Shown here one piece after another: positions 35,395 to 43,821 of a stretch of 64,000 nt of DNA; within the stretch, counting starts at the first letter, position 1; each line of letters starts with the position of its first letter. This DNA is from Burkholderia mayonis (lineage in GTDB: Bacteria; Pseudomonadota; Gammaproteobacteria; Burkholderiales; Burkholderiaceae). The notes beneath the pieces are model-generated. The model saw only the letters and a list, made by a program, of their open reading frames with translations, was not told the DNA's origin and did not search any database. The stretch is from positions 2,976,001 through 3,040,000 of the forward strand of contig NZ_CP013386.1 of the NCBI RefSeq assembly GCF_001523745.2, read 5' to 3'. Made by a program: the position numbers and the translations under genes.

Positions 35395-36117
35395 ATGGCT
35401 AGCAGCAAAGAGAAGCTCGCAACACCGCCCGTCATCTCCTACGGTTCATTCATCGCGTTCTTGAACAAGCTTCGAGATGCAGGCACGGTGCCGGCACGCA
35501 TCGACAAAACGGTGATGCCAAAAGCTTCGGGATCACAGCAATCGGGAATCATCGCTGCGCTCCGCTTTCTGGGCTTCATCGATGACACCGGCAAGCCCAA
35601 GGATCACTTCAAGCCGTTTGTCCTCTCTGATGACGATGCCCGGAAATCTACGCTCGGCCCCATCCTGCGCGAGTCATACGCCTTCCTCTTCAACGACTCT
35701 GAATTTGACCTGAGCCACGCAAGTACCGGCCAAATGACCGAGAAGTTTCGCGAATTGGGGATTAGCGGCAGTACGCTGACGAAAACCATCGCGTTCTTCA
35801 TCCCCGCCGCGAAAGAATGTGGAATCGAGGTATCGCCGCACGTCAAAGCGCCGGCAGCCCCCAAAAGCAACGGCAGCAGGAAATCGCCTAAAACCACTGA
35901 AGACGAACAACGACCGATTGACACTGGGGGAAGAGTGCCTCAGGAAGACGACGGTCCAGACGTCGAGCGATTTGAAATCCCTCTTCCCGGAAAGCAGCAA
36001 GGCGCAAAGATCATTGTTCCGAAAGGGCTCGATGCAGACGACTGGGTGATGCTGCAAACGATGCTCGCAGCATATATCAAGCGGTGGAAGGGCTTCACGC
36101 CTGAAGGGAGCGAATGA
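35395..36117 (+). CDS. DUF5343 domain protein
   Basis: A 240-residue protein. Residues about 11-155 match the DUF5343 pattern: YGSFIAFLNKLRD, QQSGIIAALRFLGFIDDTGK, and TEKFRELGISGSTLTKTIAFF. These look like paired winged-helix modules. A Lys/Ser/Pro/Glu-rich linker follows, then a short C-terminal motif (DDWVMLQTMLAAYIKRWKGF). Function is unknown; such genes are frequent in mobile islands. ATG 35395 was preferred because homology-like sequence starts there. Confidence 0.7.
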   Translation: MASSKEKLATPPVISYGSFIAFLNKLRDAGTVPARIDKTVMPKASGSQQSGIIAALRFLGFIDDTGKPKDHFKPFVLSDDDARKSTLGPILRESYAFLFNDSEFDLSHASTGQMTEKFRELGISGSTLTKTIAFFIPAAKECGIEVSPHVKAPAAPKSNGSRKSPKTTEDEQRPIDTGGRVPQEDDGPDVERFEIPLPGKQQGAKIIVPKGLDADDWVMLQTMLAAYIKRWKGFTPEGSE

Positions 36118-36130
36118 AAAGAAGATGACT

Positions 36131-36223
36131 CGGCCCCGGTTACATAGCTCGCAGTAGCCGGGCCGGAAAAAACAACGCCCCCAACACCTTGATCTCGGCC
36201 AGGAGATCGAAACGTTGGGGGCG
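36131..36223 (-). other. Double hairpin region with minus-strand T-run
   Basis: One hairpin spans about 36131-36165 (stem of about 12 bp with a bulge). A second has a perfect 10-bp outer stem (36176-36185 with 36214-36223) and an inner GATCTC/GAGATC stem (36191-36196, 36203-36208). Read on the minus strand, the second is followed by TTGTTTTTT, so it could terminate minus-strand transcription. Alternatively it is a structured leader for the small gene at 36357. Confidence 0.45.
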
Positions 36224-36356
36224 CCGGCGAGCAGAAGACAGCGCGTTAAGGCGTGCCCCTGTCACCCACAGTTATCGTCCAGATAACTCTTGTAGTCTAC
36301 GCGACAAGGGAGCTGAGGGCAAGAATCGCTTTCAACCTCCTTACATTGAGGGGTTT

Positions 36357-36491
36357 ATGCCCAACCTCGCTCGCGAGCAGGCAAAGACCGTCTTCGTGCG
36401 TAACTACACCCGGATTCGCTTCGGCCATCTGGAACATGTGTGCTCGCACTGGCGGTCCGCACCCGGTCAGTTGAGTTTCAACTTCGACTGA
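36357..36491 (+). CDS. Small basic hypothetical protein, 44 residues
   Basis: Starts MPNLAREQAKTVFVRNYTRI and ends GQLSFNFD. Composition (paired aromatics, His/Cys, positive charge) looks coding rather than random. A clear terminator follows 18 bases after the stop. I do not recognise a family; small proteins of this type occur in Burkholderia islands. Confidence 0.5.
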   Translation: MPNLAREQAKTVFVRNYTRIRFGHLEHVCSHWRSAPGQLSFNFD

Positions 36492-36508
36492 TCAACGACG
36501 AAACGATT

Positions 36509-36536
36509 CGGGCTCCCACGGGAGCCCGCTTCTTTT
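36509..36536 (+). terminator. Rho-independent terminator
   Basis: Stem CGGGCTCCC (36509-36517) with GGAGCCCG (36521-36528), loop ACG, then CTTCTTTT. It follows the 44-residue gene. Confidence 0.75.
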
Positions 36537-36552
36537 CGCTGCCGGAAGGGCA

Positions 36553-36867
36553 TCACTTCTTACCCTGCGGCTCGTGCTTGTCCTTGATCATTTGATAGTA
36601 GGTGCTCGCGCCGGCCTTCGTCAGTTTCACCTCGGCGACGAACTTTTCGATGATGTCCTTCCGGGTCACATCCTTGACCGTCCGCATCCGCTTGTAGATT
36701 TCGGTCGCCAGTTCCATCTTCGTCGGCGCGGCCGCCGTCGCCCGTGCCGCCCTCGCTGCGGTATCGTTCCCCGTTGAGTTCGAGGCCGCGTCCTGCTTCT
36801 GATCAACAACAACCGGCTTGCCAGCTTTCTCGTCCTTGCCCGTCGTACCTTGCTTCTGATCGACCAT
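36553..36867 (-). CDS. Hypothetical protein with C-terminal helical domain
   Basis: A 104-residue protein from ATG 36867. The first half is a low-complexity Gln/Lys/Asp/Ala linker with the repeated motif VVDQKQD. The second half (ELATEIYKRMRTVKDVTRKD...GASTYYQMIKDKH) looks like a compact winged-helix-type module. No family recognised. Confidence 0.6.
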   Translation of the reverse strand: MVDQKQGTTGKDEKAGKPVVVDQKQDAASNSTGNDTAARAARATAAAPTKMELATEIYKRMRTVKDVTRKDIIEKFVAEVKLTKAGASTYYQMIKDKHEPQGKK

Positions 36868-37105
36868 GATCGCACTCCGTTCGTTGAAAGTGCGCCCAGG
36901 GTCCGACTGATCCACCTTCGGGGCAACGGCGACGAGCAATCACGGCCGACACGACAGCTACCAGCATGAAATCCGATGAGGAACAGTGACAGTTTTCACG
37001 TCACCCTCGTCCGCATCTCTCCTATCCCCTTGATCTGCCGGGGATTTCCGAATCAGATCATCAGCTTTCTAGGATTCTGCCGTAGGCCCAACTGATGGTT
37101 CGATC

Positions 37106-37162
37106 CGACAAGTCCGCTCTTTTTCAACTTCAAAAAACAATCTAAACAGTTGCCGCTTGTCG
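37106..37162 (+). repeat. Hairpin-bracketed repeat, copy 1
   Basis: CGACAAG (37106-37112) and CTTGTCG (37156-37162) bracket an AT-rich core containing TTTTCAACTTCAAAAA. A related copy lies at 39164-39219. The two flank the broken replication gene. Confidence 0.65.
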
Positions 37163-37226
37163 CCAAGAACAGGCTGGCGAAAAGTCGAACACGAACATGT
37201 TGTGTTGTTGTTCCTGCGCGTCAGGA

Positions 37227-37373
37227 ATGGTTGCCCCTCCCTTGACGCTCCGCGTGGAAAACGTCATCATCCGCCCCGTCCATTTGTGGGAGACAGGCAA
37301 CGACCTCTACCTCGTGTGTGGCCCCGAGATAGAGAAGCTCGCAGCAGCACACGCGAGTGATATGGTTGAGTGA
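37227..37373 (+). CDS. Possible small protein, 48 residues
   Basis: An ATG frame starting MVAPPLTLRVENVI, with HLWETGNDLYLVCGPEIEKL in the middle. Its amino-acid pattern looks protein-like, but AGGA touches the ATG, too close for a normal ribosome site. No family recognised; may be a remnant. Confidence 0.3.
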   Translation: MVAPPLTLRVENVIIRPVHLWETGNDLYLVCGPEIEKLAAAHASDMVE

Positions 37374-37591
37374 GCGTCCGCAAGACGTACTACATCCGCT
37401 CAACTGTATAGCCCGGACATGGCCGAATATCAGCGTCTCGCTGAGGTTCGATCATGCCGGAGCGAGTCGATTGACTGATCTACTGCACCCACCCCGTGCA
37501 ACTCCGGTGAACCAGGGCTTCGCTCTGCCGGACTTGCAACGCACGCAACGAACCCATGTACGCAGGTCCGACTTTATCGGAACCGCACGAC

Positions 37592-39093
37592 ATGGATACT
37601 CGTACGCACAGCTCCACAATCGATACGATCACTGCCGCCTCAGCCGGTCAGGTGGGCATGAAAATCGCCATCAACCGTCTGGTCAAAAACAAGGCTCGCC
37701 CCGGCACGGACGATTTCAAACTTCTCGCGACGGAATTCGAGAACGTCACCCTCACGCTGACTGAAATCGCGGCCGCAATCGCTGCTGGCTTTAGCTGGTG
37801 CGCACAACACGTTGACCGTCGTAAGGCCGCGAACTTCGTCTGCACCGACGTTCTCGGCGTCGATCTCGATGAAGGCTGGACCTTCGATTCGCTGCTGGCC
37901 CATGAACTTGTGGCAGACCACGGGCTCCTGATCTACGAAACCCACAGTTCCACGCTCGAACGTCCTCGTCTTCGGGCTATGTTCCGCAGTCCGTACACGA
38001 TCATCGACGCCGACGAAATGCGGAAGGTCGTCCGCGGCCTCGTACGCATGTTTGGCGCGGATGAGTCATGTGTCGATCCTTGCCGCATGTATTACGGTAA
38101 CGAAGGGTGCGATCCGTATCTCATCGACAAGACATTGACCGTCGAGCAGATCGAATACCTCAAGGAACTCGGTGCAACCCAAGGAGATGATGACGAGCAA
38201 GATGGCGGCAATCGGAACGCGAACAACTTCGTCCGCTCGTCCCTGCACGTCGCTGACGATCAATTGTTGCGCACCCGGGACGGGAAACACGCTCCGCTCT
38301 CCATTCTCGCGAGCGGAACCCCCGTGCATTGCCCGCACCACGCCGACCGGAACGGCTCGAAGAAATGCGCGCGACCGATGTGTGTGACGCTGAACCGCTC
38401 ACTGAGGAAGAATACCAGGCCCTGAACGACGCGATGATGCTGACTTCCGACGAGTAGCTTCGCCGCGACCGTTACGCCATCGAAAAATTCTACGGGCAGG
38501 AGATCACGCCAGAACTGGTGCTGATGGACAACCACGGACGCTACCGCACTCAGATCACCGCCATGTGCGAATTGCTGGAATCCGAGACGGTTGCGCTTGC
38601 CCGGACCTATGCGAATGCAAAGGCCCACGCGCTCGATAAAGATATGGCGGCTCGGCGGCAAGCGACCTTGAAAGAGGTGCTGATGGCGTCCTGCATCTAC
38701 GACGGAAAGCGGTCGTTCGACACCTCCCACCGGATGCATAAGGACAACATGCGGAGCTTCGTGGATTGCTGCCTGAGCTACAGGGCGCAAATCGCCCACT
38801 TGTTCGACATGGCTTTGCGCAGGGACATCGAAGAAAAGCCGTTGGCTCAGTTCAAGGAATTCCTCGACCTCATCGGTCTCGACACCATGACGGACGGAAA
38901 AAGCGATGCTGGGGGCAAACGCACACACTTCTACCGGCTCAACTCGGACCTGCTCGAACGGACGATCAGCTTCGCGAAATATCGGCTTAAGACGCGGACA
39001 CGCCCCTCCGTTTATTCATACATCGGGACACCCTACCTGCTGAACCCGGACGGCGAGAAAGTGTATTTGACCGAGCCCACCTTCGAGGAATAA
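37592..39093 (+). pseudogene. Broken plasmid-type primase/replication gene (CyRepA1-like)
   Basis: The 5' part (to the TGA at 38423) has an archaeo-eukaryotic-primase-like core: GVDLDEGWTFDSLL, HSSTLERPRLRAMFRSPYT and DESCVDPCRMYYGNEGC, then a zinc-type HCPHHADRNGSK. In another frame the sequence continues EPLTEEEYQALNDAMM, meets TAG 38456-38458, then LRRDRYAIEKFYGQEITPEL and a 190-residue open stretch to 39093 that resembles the C-terminus of CyRepA1-family plasmid replication proteins. The helicase-like centre expected between zinc motif and C-terminus is absent. So the gene has an internal deletion, a frameshift and a nonsense codon. Family assignment is by pattern. Confidence 0.6.
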
Positions 39094-39163
39094 AGGTACG
39101 GGACCGATGACGGACAGCGCGGGACGCGAATCGACTGCCCGCGCAGTACCGAACTGACCTTGA

Positions 39164-39219
39164 GCCGACAAGTGCGCATCTTTTCAACTTCAAAAAGAAA
39201 TATACGGTCACTTGTCGGC
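39164..39219 (+). repeat. Hairpin-bracketed repeat, copy 2
   Basis: A perfect 11-bp inverted repeat, GCCGACAAGTG (39164-39174) and CACTTGTCGGC (39209-39219), bracketing a core with TTTTCAACTTCAAAAA. Same orientation and layout as copy 1 at 37106. Confidence 0.7.
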
Positions 39220-39373
39220 TTTGTTATTTCCTCATATCTGCCCATCGAGATCCATGCGATCGCGGTTTACTATGCACTCACATTTTTCTTGATCTTCCAT
39301 TAAACGATCGTTATTATTTTTTTGATCGGCGACGGGACTGTCGCCTGCAACAATCAATCTCTCACAAATCTCG

Positions 39374-39814
39374 ATGACTACCAACCCCGATATCCGCGGA
39401 AAGCGGATTCCACTTAACCGCAAACTTTTTGCCTGCATCGATAAGGAACTTTACGCGCCTATCGATATGCCTGGCTCAGTCTACTTCGCCGACGACGCGT
39501 TTTTCAAAGACGAACATGGAAATGAGCACGATATGGCGTTCTTTTATAGCGAACATATCCTGCTCACATGCCCGAATCATGGTGGCGAGAATATTTTCTG
39601 CCGCCCATATATCGAATATTCCAGTTCGCTTGGATTCTATTGCAAGGAATGCGACATTAGTTATTGGTCGCTATCCAAACATGAAATTCCATGCAGGGAA
39701 TGTGGAGTTCCAGTCAGCCATGGCTCGCTTGGTCTGTACGGAATTTGTTGCCAATGCGATTATTCCAGCGAATCAACTGGCATTGATCTGAGCAAATCAG
39801 ATCTCATTCTTTAA
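39374..39814 (+). CDS. Cysteine-rich hypothetical protein (zinc-ribbon-like)
   Basis: A 146-residue protein. The C-terminal half holds several cysteine pairs (FYCKECDISYW, IPCRECGVPVS, GICCQCDYSS) expected to bind zinc; CPNHGGENIFC adds another pair. The N-terminal half is acidic and aromatic. It lies 125 bases before the integrase gene, a common position for accessory or excision functions, but no HTH is visible. Function unknown. Confidence 0.65.
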   Translation: MTTNPDIRGKRIPLNRKLFACIDKELYAPIDMPGSVYFADDAFFKDEHGNEHDMAFFYSEHILLTCPNHGGENIFCRPYIEYSSSLGFYCKECDISYWSLSKHEIPCRECGVPVSHGSLGLYGICCQCDYSSESTGIDLSKSDLIL

Positions 39815-39938
39815 GTTACCGATTCACTGTGGATGCCGGTCGCAAATATTACTACTGGCATGGGCGAAAGCTGTTGTCATACCTCTCATCAGCCCGGATG
39901 GTGTTGCTCATTGATTACGTTTTGCAAGGAGCAACGCC

Positions 39939-41087
39939 ATGACACTCATCCGTCGAAACAATAGCAAGAACTGGTATTACCAATTCCAAATTCAGGGCAA
40001 GAAGTTCTTCGGTTCCACCGGGACGCCGAACAAGACGAAGGCCGCTCAGGTCGAACGCGAGATGCGCAATCGAGCGCACGCCGAGCAGTATCTCGGGGAT
40101 GCACAGCCCATCACGCTCAAGGATGCCCTGGAACAATATGTCGAGGCGCGAAGCGAAACGTCCTATCACCGGAACATGTGCTCGATCGTTCGGAAATCGC
40201 TCGGCTATAAGCTTCATCCGAGAACGAAAGCCAAGCTTCCCTGCTATGGCATGTCGCCTGATACGCTGCTGCATGAACTGACAACGCGCGATTTCGATCT
40301 TCTCGTCGCAAAGCGCAAGGCCGAGGGTGACAAGCCCGCGACGATCAAGCATGAGATCGGACTGCTTCGCGCGACGATCAACGAGATGGCGAAGCTTGGA
40401 TTCAAAGTCAGTCGAGATATCGTTTTTCCAGAGCTTAGGACTTCGTATAGGCTTCGATATCTGGATTCTAACGACGAGTCGGCGTTATTGCTCGAACTTG
40501 ATCCGGAACGGCTTAGAGCGCGTATAAACGCGTCTAAACCGCAGACACCCGAGATGACGCGAAATATGCAGGATAACTACGATATCACAGTTTTCCTGCT
40601 CGATACGGGGTGTCGCTACTCGGAGGTCGCGAACATTCCGTGGTCGGCGATCAACATCGATGCCTGCACGATCAGCCTCTATCGGAGCAAGGTGCGGAAT
40701 GAAGATGTACTGCACATGACCTCCCGACTCGAAGCGATCCTTCGTCGTCGGTGGGAGGAACGCCGACAGGGGCAGCGATACGTGTTTGAGGATCGCTCCG
40801 GCAACGAGCGCGGCTACAGCACGAAGTCGATCAAGAAGGCAATCGAGCGGGCCGGACTCAATGATCCCGTTCTCGTCAAGGAACGCGGTGGGCGCGCCAC
40901 CCTGCACACGCTCCGGCACACGTTCGCGAGCAAGCTCGTCAAGGCGGGCGTCAGTCTGTATGAGGTGTCGGTCTTGCTCGGCCACAGTGATCCGAAGATG
41001 ACGCAGCGCTACGCGCACCTCAGCCCGAACGACGCGAGCCGGAAGGCCGTAAAAGTCATCGACTCCCTGCTGCTCAATCCTGCGTGA
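39939..41087 (+). CDS. Tyrosine recombinase / island integrase
   Basis: A 382-residue integrase. An N-terminal arm-binding segment (WYYQFQIQGKKFFGSTGTPN) and core-binding helices precede the catalytic domain. The catalytic residues are R226 (DTGCRYSEV), H323 and R326 (HTLRH), H349 (LLGHSDPK) and nucleophile Y358 (TQRYAHLSP). All are present, so it could be active. It is the only recombinase in the tRNA-Gly island and probably mediated insertion there, though it lies mid-island rather than beside either border. Confidence 0.9.
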   Translation: MTLIRRNNSKNWYYQFQIQGKKFFGSTGTPNKTKAAQVEREMRNRAHAEQYLGDAQPITLKDALEQYVEARSETSYHRNMCSIVRKSLGYKLHPRTKAKLPCYGMSPDTLLHELTTRDFDLLVAKRKAEGDKPATIKHEIGLLRATINEMAKLGFKVSRDIVFPELRTSYRLRYLDSNDESALLLELDPERLRARINASKPQTPEMTRNMQDNYDITVFLLDTGCRYSEVANIPWSAINIDACTISLYRSKVRNEDVLHMTSRLEAILRRRWEERRQGQRYVFEDRSGNERGYSTKSIKKAIERAGLNDPVLVKERGGRATLHTLRHTFASKLVKAGVSLYEVSVLLGHSDPKMTQRYAHLSPNDASRKAVKVIDSLLLNPA

Positions 41088-41197
41088 ATCGTGGGGTTTG
41101 TCGTCCCCCACGCATCTGAATTCGGGGCACTATCCATGTCTTATTGAAGGCGTACAAAACCGGGATTCACTGCATCGCGAACCCCGGAGAGGATGCA

Positions 41198-41644
41198 CTA
41201 ACTTCCGGCATGTGCGCGGCAGTCCAGCTCGACGGTTGTCGGGGAATCAGTATTGCCGCCCATGATCCCTTTGATCTTCATCTTGTTGCTGGTCGCCTCG
41301 ATGAAATCGCCTTCGAAGTGCATGCCGCCCGGAATGGGCATCATCGCGCCGTTCTCGAATGCCTCGGCACGGAAGTCGATTCTGAAATGCGTGCCGTTCA
41401 CACGATAGACGCCAGCGAACCATCCGCTATCCATGTTGTAGAAGCGGAGGTTCGCCCGACCGTTTGTTGCCCAGACCATCATCGTTCCGGGCGTGGGATC
41501 GCTGTCGCCATTTCGGATCGCCGTGCAATCGAACTGCTTGTTGGTCACCTCATTGAAATCGACCTTCTTCTGACAACCGCTGATTGAGACGGCCAGAATA
41601 GCGAGACAAACAAAAATACCAGATCTGACAATTTTTTGTTTCAT
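41198..41644 (-). CDS. Hypothetical lipoprotein
   Basis: A 148-residue protein with a lipoprotein signal: KIVRSGIFVCLAILAVSISGC, lipid-attached Cys at 24. The mature part (FDCTAIRNGDSDPTPGTMMV...LDCRAHAGS) has two cysteines that could form a disulfide. No family recognised. Convergent with the integrase gene. Confidence 0.7.
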   Translation of the reverse strand: MKQKIVRSGIFVCLAILAVSISGCQKKVDFNEVTNKQFDCTAIRNGDSDPTPGTMMVWATNGRANLRFYNMDSGWFAGVYRVNGTHFRIDFRAEAFENGAMMPIPGGMHFEGDFIEATSNKMKIKGIMGGNTDSPTTVELDCRAHAGS

Positions 41645-41725
41645 ATTACACGCATACCCCGAGATTTAATTCTCAACGACCACTCTAGAAATTTACAACC
41701 AATCCACACAAAACAATCGATTAAT

Positions 41726-42085
41726 TCACATACTGATGTGGTCGCGCATTACCATATCAAGCCGCCGGGAATGACGTTGTTCGTCGGCTGGATCGACATA
41801 CCAGAACTCGTAGTGACGAAGCTTGTTGTTTTCGATTTCGGCACGCACCATGACTTCGAGGCAGAACTTTCCGTCGTCGCGCTTACACACTCGACCGAGC
41901 AATGCAGTTTTGCCGTTCCTCGCTTTCGCAACCAGATAGCCGTCTTCAGCAACAACTGGCACCCATTGCCTGTGGAACGAATCGACTGACATAACTCCGA
42001 TCCGCTCCGTCGTCTCAGGCCGCACCGCACCCACGAAAATCTTCTTTAGCTCATCGTCCATATTTGCCCAATTTATCAAGGCCAT
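41726..42085 (-). CDS. Hypothetical protein, 119 residues
   Basis: From ATG 42085 (MALINWANMDDELKKIFVGA). A soluble, mixed-charge protein with a central VPVVAEDGYLVAKARNGKT and a C-terminal LRHYEFWYVDPADEQ. No domain recognised. Immediately downstream of the Zn-ribbon membrane gene on the same strand. Confidence 0.6.
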   Translation of the reverse strand: MALINWANMDDELKKIFVGAVRPETTERIGVMSVDSFHRQWVPVVAEDGYLVAKARNGKTALLGRVCKRDDGKFCLEVMVRAEIENNKLRHYEFWYVDPADEQRHSRRLDMVMRDHISM

Positions 42086-42102
42086 GATTATTTTTTTATG
42101 AG

Positions 42103-42378
42103 CTATGAAATTAGAGCCGTGAGCACTAACGCCAATACAACCGATACAAGTGCGCATGGGAATAATTCCCAGTCATGCCACCACCCGAGGTAATCCAACC
42201 CTATCCCCATTCCGAAGAAAAACACCACTACGAATGACAAGAATCTGATTATATTTTCGCCAGAATCGACGCCAGAACTTGAAAGTTCGGACGCATTCGG
42301 GACATCTCTGGTGCAGTGCGGGCAGACATCTGCCTCTTCGTGCATCGGTTTATAGCAATGAGGGCAATCAACCAACAT
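42103..42378 (-). CDS. Zinc-ribbon membrane protein
   Basis: A 91-residue protein from ATG 42378, which has AGGAG upstream. The N-terminus is a two-knuckle zinc ribbon (CPHCYKP...CPHCTRD). Two hydrophobic helices follow (IIRFLSFVVVFFFGMGIGL and PCALVSVVLALVLTALIS). The layout resembles small membrane-tethered Zn-ribbon proteins of unknown role. Divergent from the XRE regulator and probably under the same operator. Confidence 0.65.
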   Translation of the reverse strand: MLVDCPHCYKPMHEEADVCPHCTRDVPNASELSSSGVDSGENIIRFLSFVVVFFFGMGIGLDYLGWWHDWELFPCALVSVVLALVLTALIS

Positions 42379-42509
42379 TCCTGAAACTCTCCTTGCGACG
42401 ACTGGTCTTGCTCGGGTCTCCAGCTTGATCATTCCCGTCACCCCGTTTGGCCTTCTGAAATTTTCCCGTGGCAACCGAGGGGCCGACGACAGCCACCCTC
42501 GTCGATTGT

Positions 42510-42536
42510 CACTCATAGTGCGTGTCACTATAGTGA
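42510..42536. promoter_or_regulatory. C-box-like double operator
   Basis: Two dyads: CACTCATAGTG (42510-42520) and CACTATAGTG (42526-42535; TCACTATAGTGA at 42525-42536 is a perfect palindrome), separated by CGTGT. This copies the layout of C-boxes used by controller proteins of restriction-modification systems (two GACT-like dyads around TGTG). It lies between the divergent Zn-ribbon and XRE genes. Confidence 0.65.
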
Positions 42537-42592
42537 GTGGCTTCATAAAGGTCAAATCCATACCCTCGTCGGGTGTTCGTGGACGCCCAACG

Positions 42593-42838
42593 ATGGATTA
42601 CGACCCGCTAGAGCTGTTCGGAAAACGACTGGTGGAGCTGCGCAAGGCGAAAGGCTGGTCGCAGGAGAAGCTCGCGCTCGAATCGGGCTTGGCGAGGTCA
42701 TATGTTGGCGGGATCGAGCGTGGGCAAAGGAACATCGCGCTCTACAACATCTGCGTGTTGGCCGAAACCTTGGGCGTCGCACCGGGCGAAATGCTGGCGT
42801 TCGAGGTCGAGTCAGTGAAGGCTACGCGGCGCAAGTGA
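42593..42838 (+). CDS. Small XRE regulator resembling a controller (C) protein
   Basis: An 81-residue helix-turn-helix protein from ATG 42593. LRKAKGWSQEKLALESGLARSYVGGIERGQRN is the XRE fold with the SYVGGIERG recognition region typical of C proteins, and length matches that family. Upstream open frame lacks homology. C proteins time restriction-modification genes, but none is adjacent here. It probably binds the C-box-like operator at 42510 and regulates itself and the divergent gene. In no field of its vicinity is a methylase seen. Confidence 0.8.
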   Translation: MDYDPLELFGKRLVELRKAKGWSQEKLALESGLARSYVGGIERGQRNIALYNICVLAETLGVAPGEMLAFEVESVKATRRK

Positions 42839-42839
42839 T

Positions 42840-43223
42840 CTAGTCGCCCACGTAGTCCGCCGTATAGCGTCGGCATTCCGACGATAGCCGGTGAATATAG
42901 GGATGCACTTCTCCGAGCTCGACCTGCAACCGACCAACCGCGGCAGCATGAGCAGCCTTGATGTGCCCTTCTGCGATCTGGTTCGCCGTGTGCGCGTACA
43001 TCAGCCCGATTGCGGCCAATCCCTCATGCACGAGCTGAAGCACCAGTTCAGCCGATTCCGCGAGATCAACCAGCACGTCTGGATCGGCCTCATCGTAGTC
43101 CGGGTCGCCGGATAGTGTTGTGGGAAGCTGCACCAGCCCGGCGATCAAGTCGCGTAGTGGACGACGGATCAAGTTCGGCTTAGCCATCTCCGGCGCGATG
43201 GGATGCTTGCCTCTCATGCTCAA
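42840..43223 (-). CDS. Hypothetical protein, 127 residues (operon gene 3)
   Basis: A soluble, largely helical protein (DLIAGLVQLPTTLSGD, ESAELVLQLVHEGLAAIG, VGRLQVELGEVHPYIHRL). No family recognised. It is last in a three-gene minus-strand operon and overlaps the preceding gene by 4 bases. It ends one base from the convergent XRE gene. Confidence 0.6.
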   Translation of the reverse strand: MSMRGKHPIAPEMAKPNLIRRPLRDLIAGLVQLPTTLSGDPDYDEADPDVLVDLAESAELVLQLVHEGLAAIGLMYAHTANQIAEGHIKAAHAAAVGRLQVELGEVHPYIHRLSSECRRYTADYVGD

Positions 43224-43495
43224 TATTCGCTCGGAAACAACAGCGTTGTCATGCGCCGATCTGCTTCGGTGATGATCCAGACACGTTTGCCCGCAACGTC
43301 ATAGCTCGACAGGATGCGTGCGCCATGCGCGACAGCACTGTGATTGGCCCGTGCGTCCTCGGCAGGTACACTCCCCCAATCGCCGTGGACATGCCGATCT
43401 AGATAGAACGCCGCAGCAATGCGGTGTTGCTCAAGATGCGCAGCCACGGCACGCGTCGCAACGACCTGGCCGAGTTGGAATAGTGGTCGGCTCAT
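43220..43495 (-). CDS. Conserved plasmid/island protein, 91 residues (operon gene 2)
   Basis: Starts MSRPLFQLGQVVATRAVAAH, has HGDWGSVPAEDARANHSAV in the middle and ends ADRRMTTLLFPSEY. I recognise this as a family widespread on plasmids and islands, sometimes labelled as a type I restriction subunit without good reason. Function unknown. It overlaps both neighbours by 4 bases. Confidence 0.75.
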   Translation of the reverse strand: MSRPLFQLGQVVATRAVAAHLEQHRIAAAFYLDRHVHGDWGSVPAEDARANHSAVAHGARILSSYDVAGKRVWIITEADRRMTTLLFPSEY

Positions 43496-43716
43496 GAGCG
43501 ACCGCCCGAGTAGATGGCCCATGCCGATTCGATCAATGCCGCAGGGACATCGCCGACCTCGAATCCCGGTACGTCTTCGAGCAGAGTCAGCAGATGGTTC
43601 GTGAACTCGGCGCGCGAGAAATTGCCGCCGAACGCATCTTGAATAGACTCCACCAACCCCTGAATCTGGTCGGTGGTCAGCGGCGGGAAATCGTTGTGGT
43701 GTTGGATGTCGTTCAT
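43492..43716 (-). CDS. Hypothetical protein, 74 residues (operon gene 1)
   Basis: An acidic small protein (PPLTTDQIQGLVESIQDAFG, LLEDVPGFEVGDVPAALIE). No family recognised. It overlaps the next gene by 4 bases and is divergent from the membrane-type protein at 43822. Confidence 0.6.
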   Translation of the reverse strand: MNDIQHHNDFPPLTTDQIQGLVESIQDAFGGNFSRAEFTNHLLTLLEDVPGFEVGDVPAALIESAWAIYSGGRS

Positions 43717-43821
43717 GCCGCGACCATCTCCTTATTCGCGGTCGGCGGCAACTGGGCGAAATCATTCAAGGCCCCTTCCCGATGTACAATCGGTCCACGT
43801 CAATAACACGCGGGGGCGGCG

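Noticed and set aside
37157..37360. 67-residue frame starting MSPRTGWRKVEHEHVV
   Set aside because: Arg/Pro-rich shadow-like composition, no ribosome site; the 37227 frame on the same strand looks more protein-like.
42593..43495. A restriction-modification system next to the C-like regulator
   Set aside because: No methyltransferase motif (such as DPPY or PCQ) and no convincing endonuclease in the adjacent genes; the 91-residue protein's common restriction label is unsupported.
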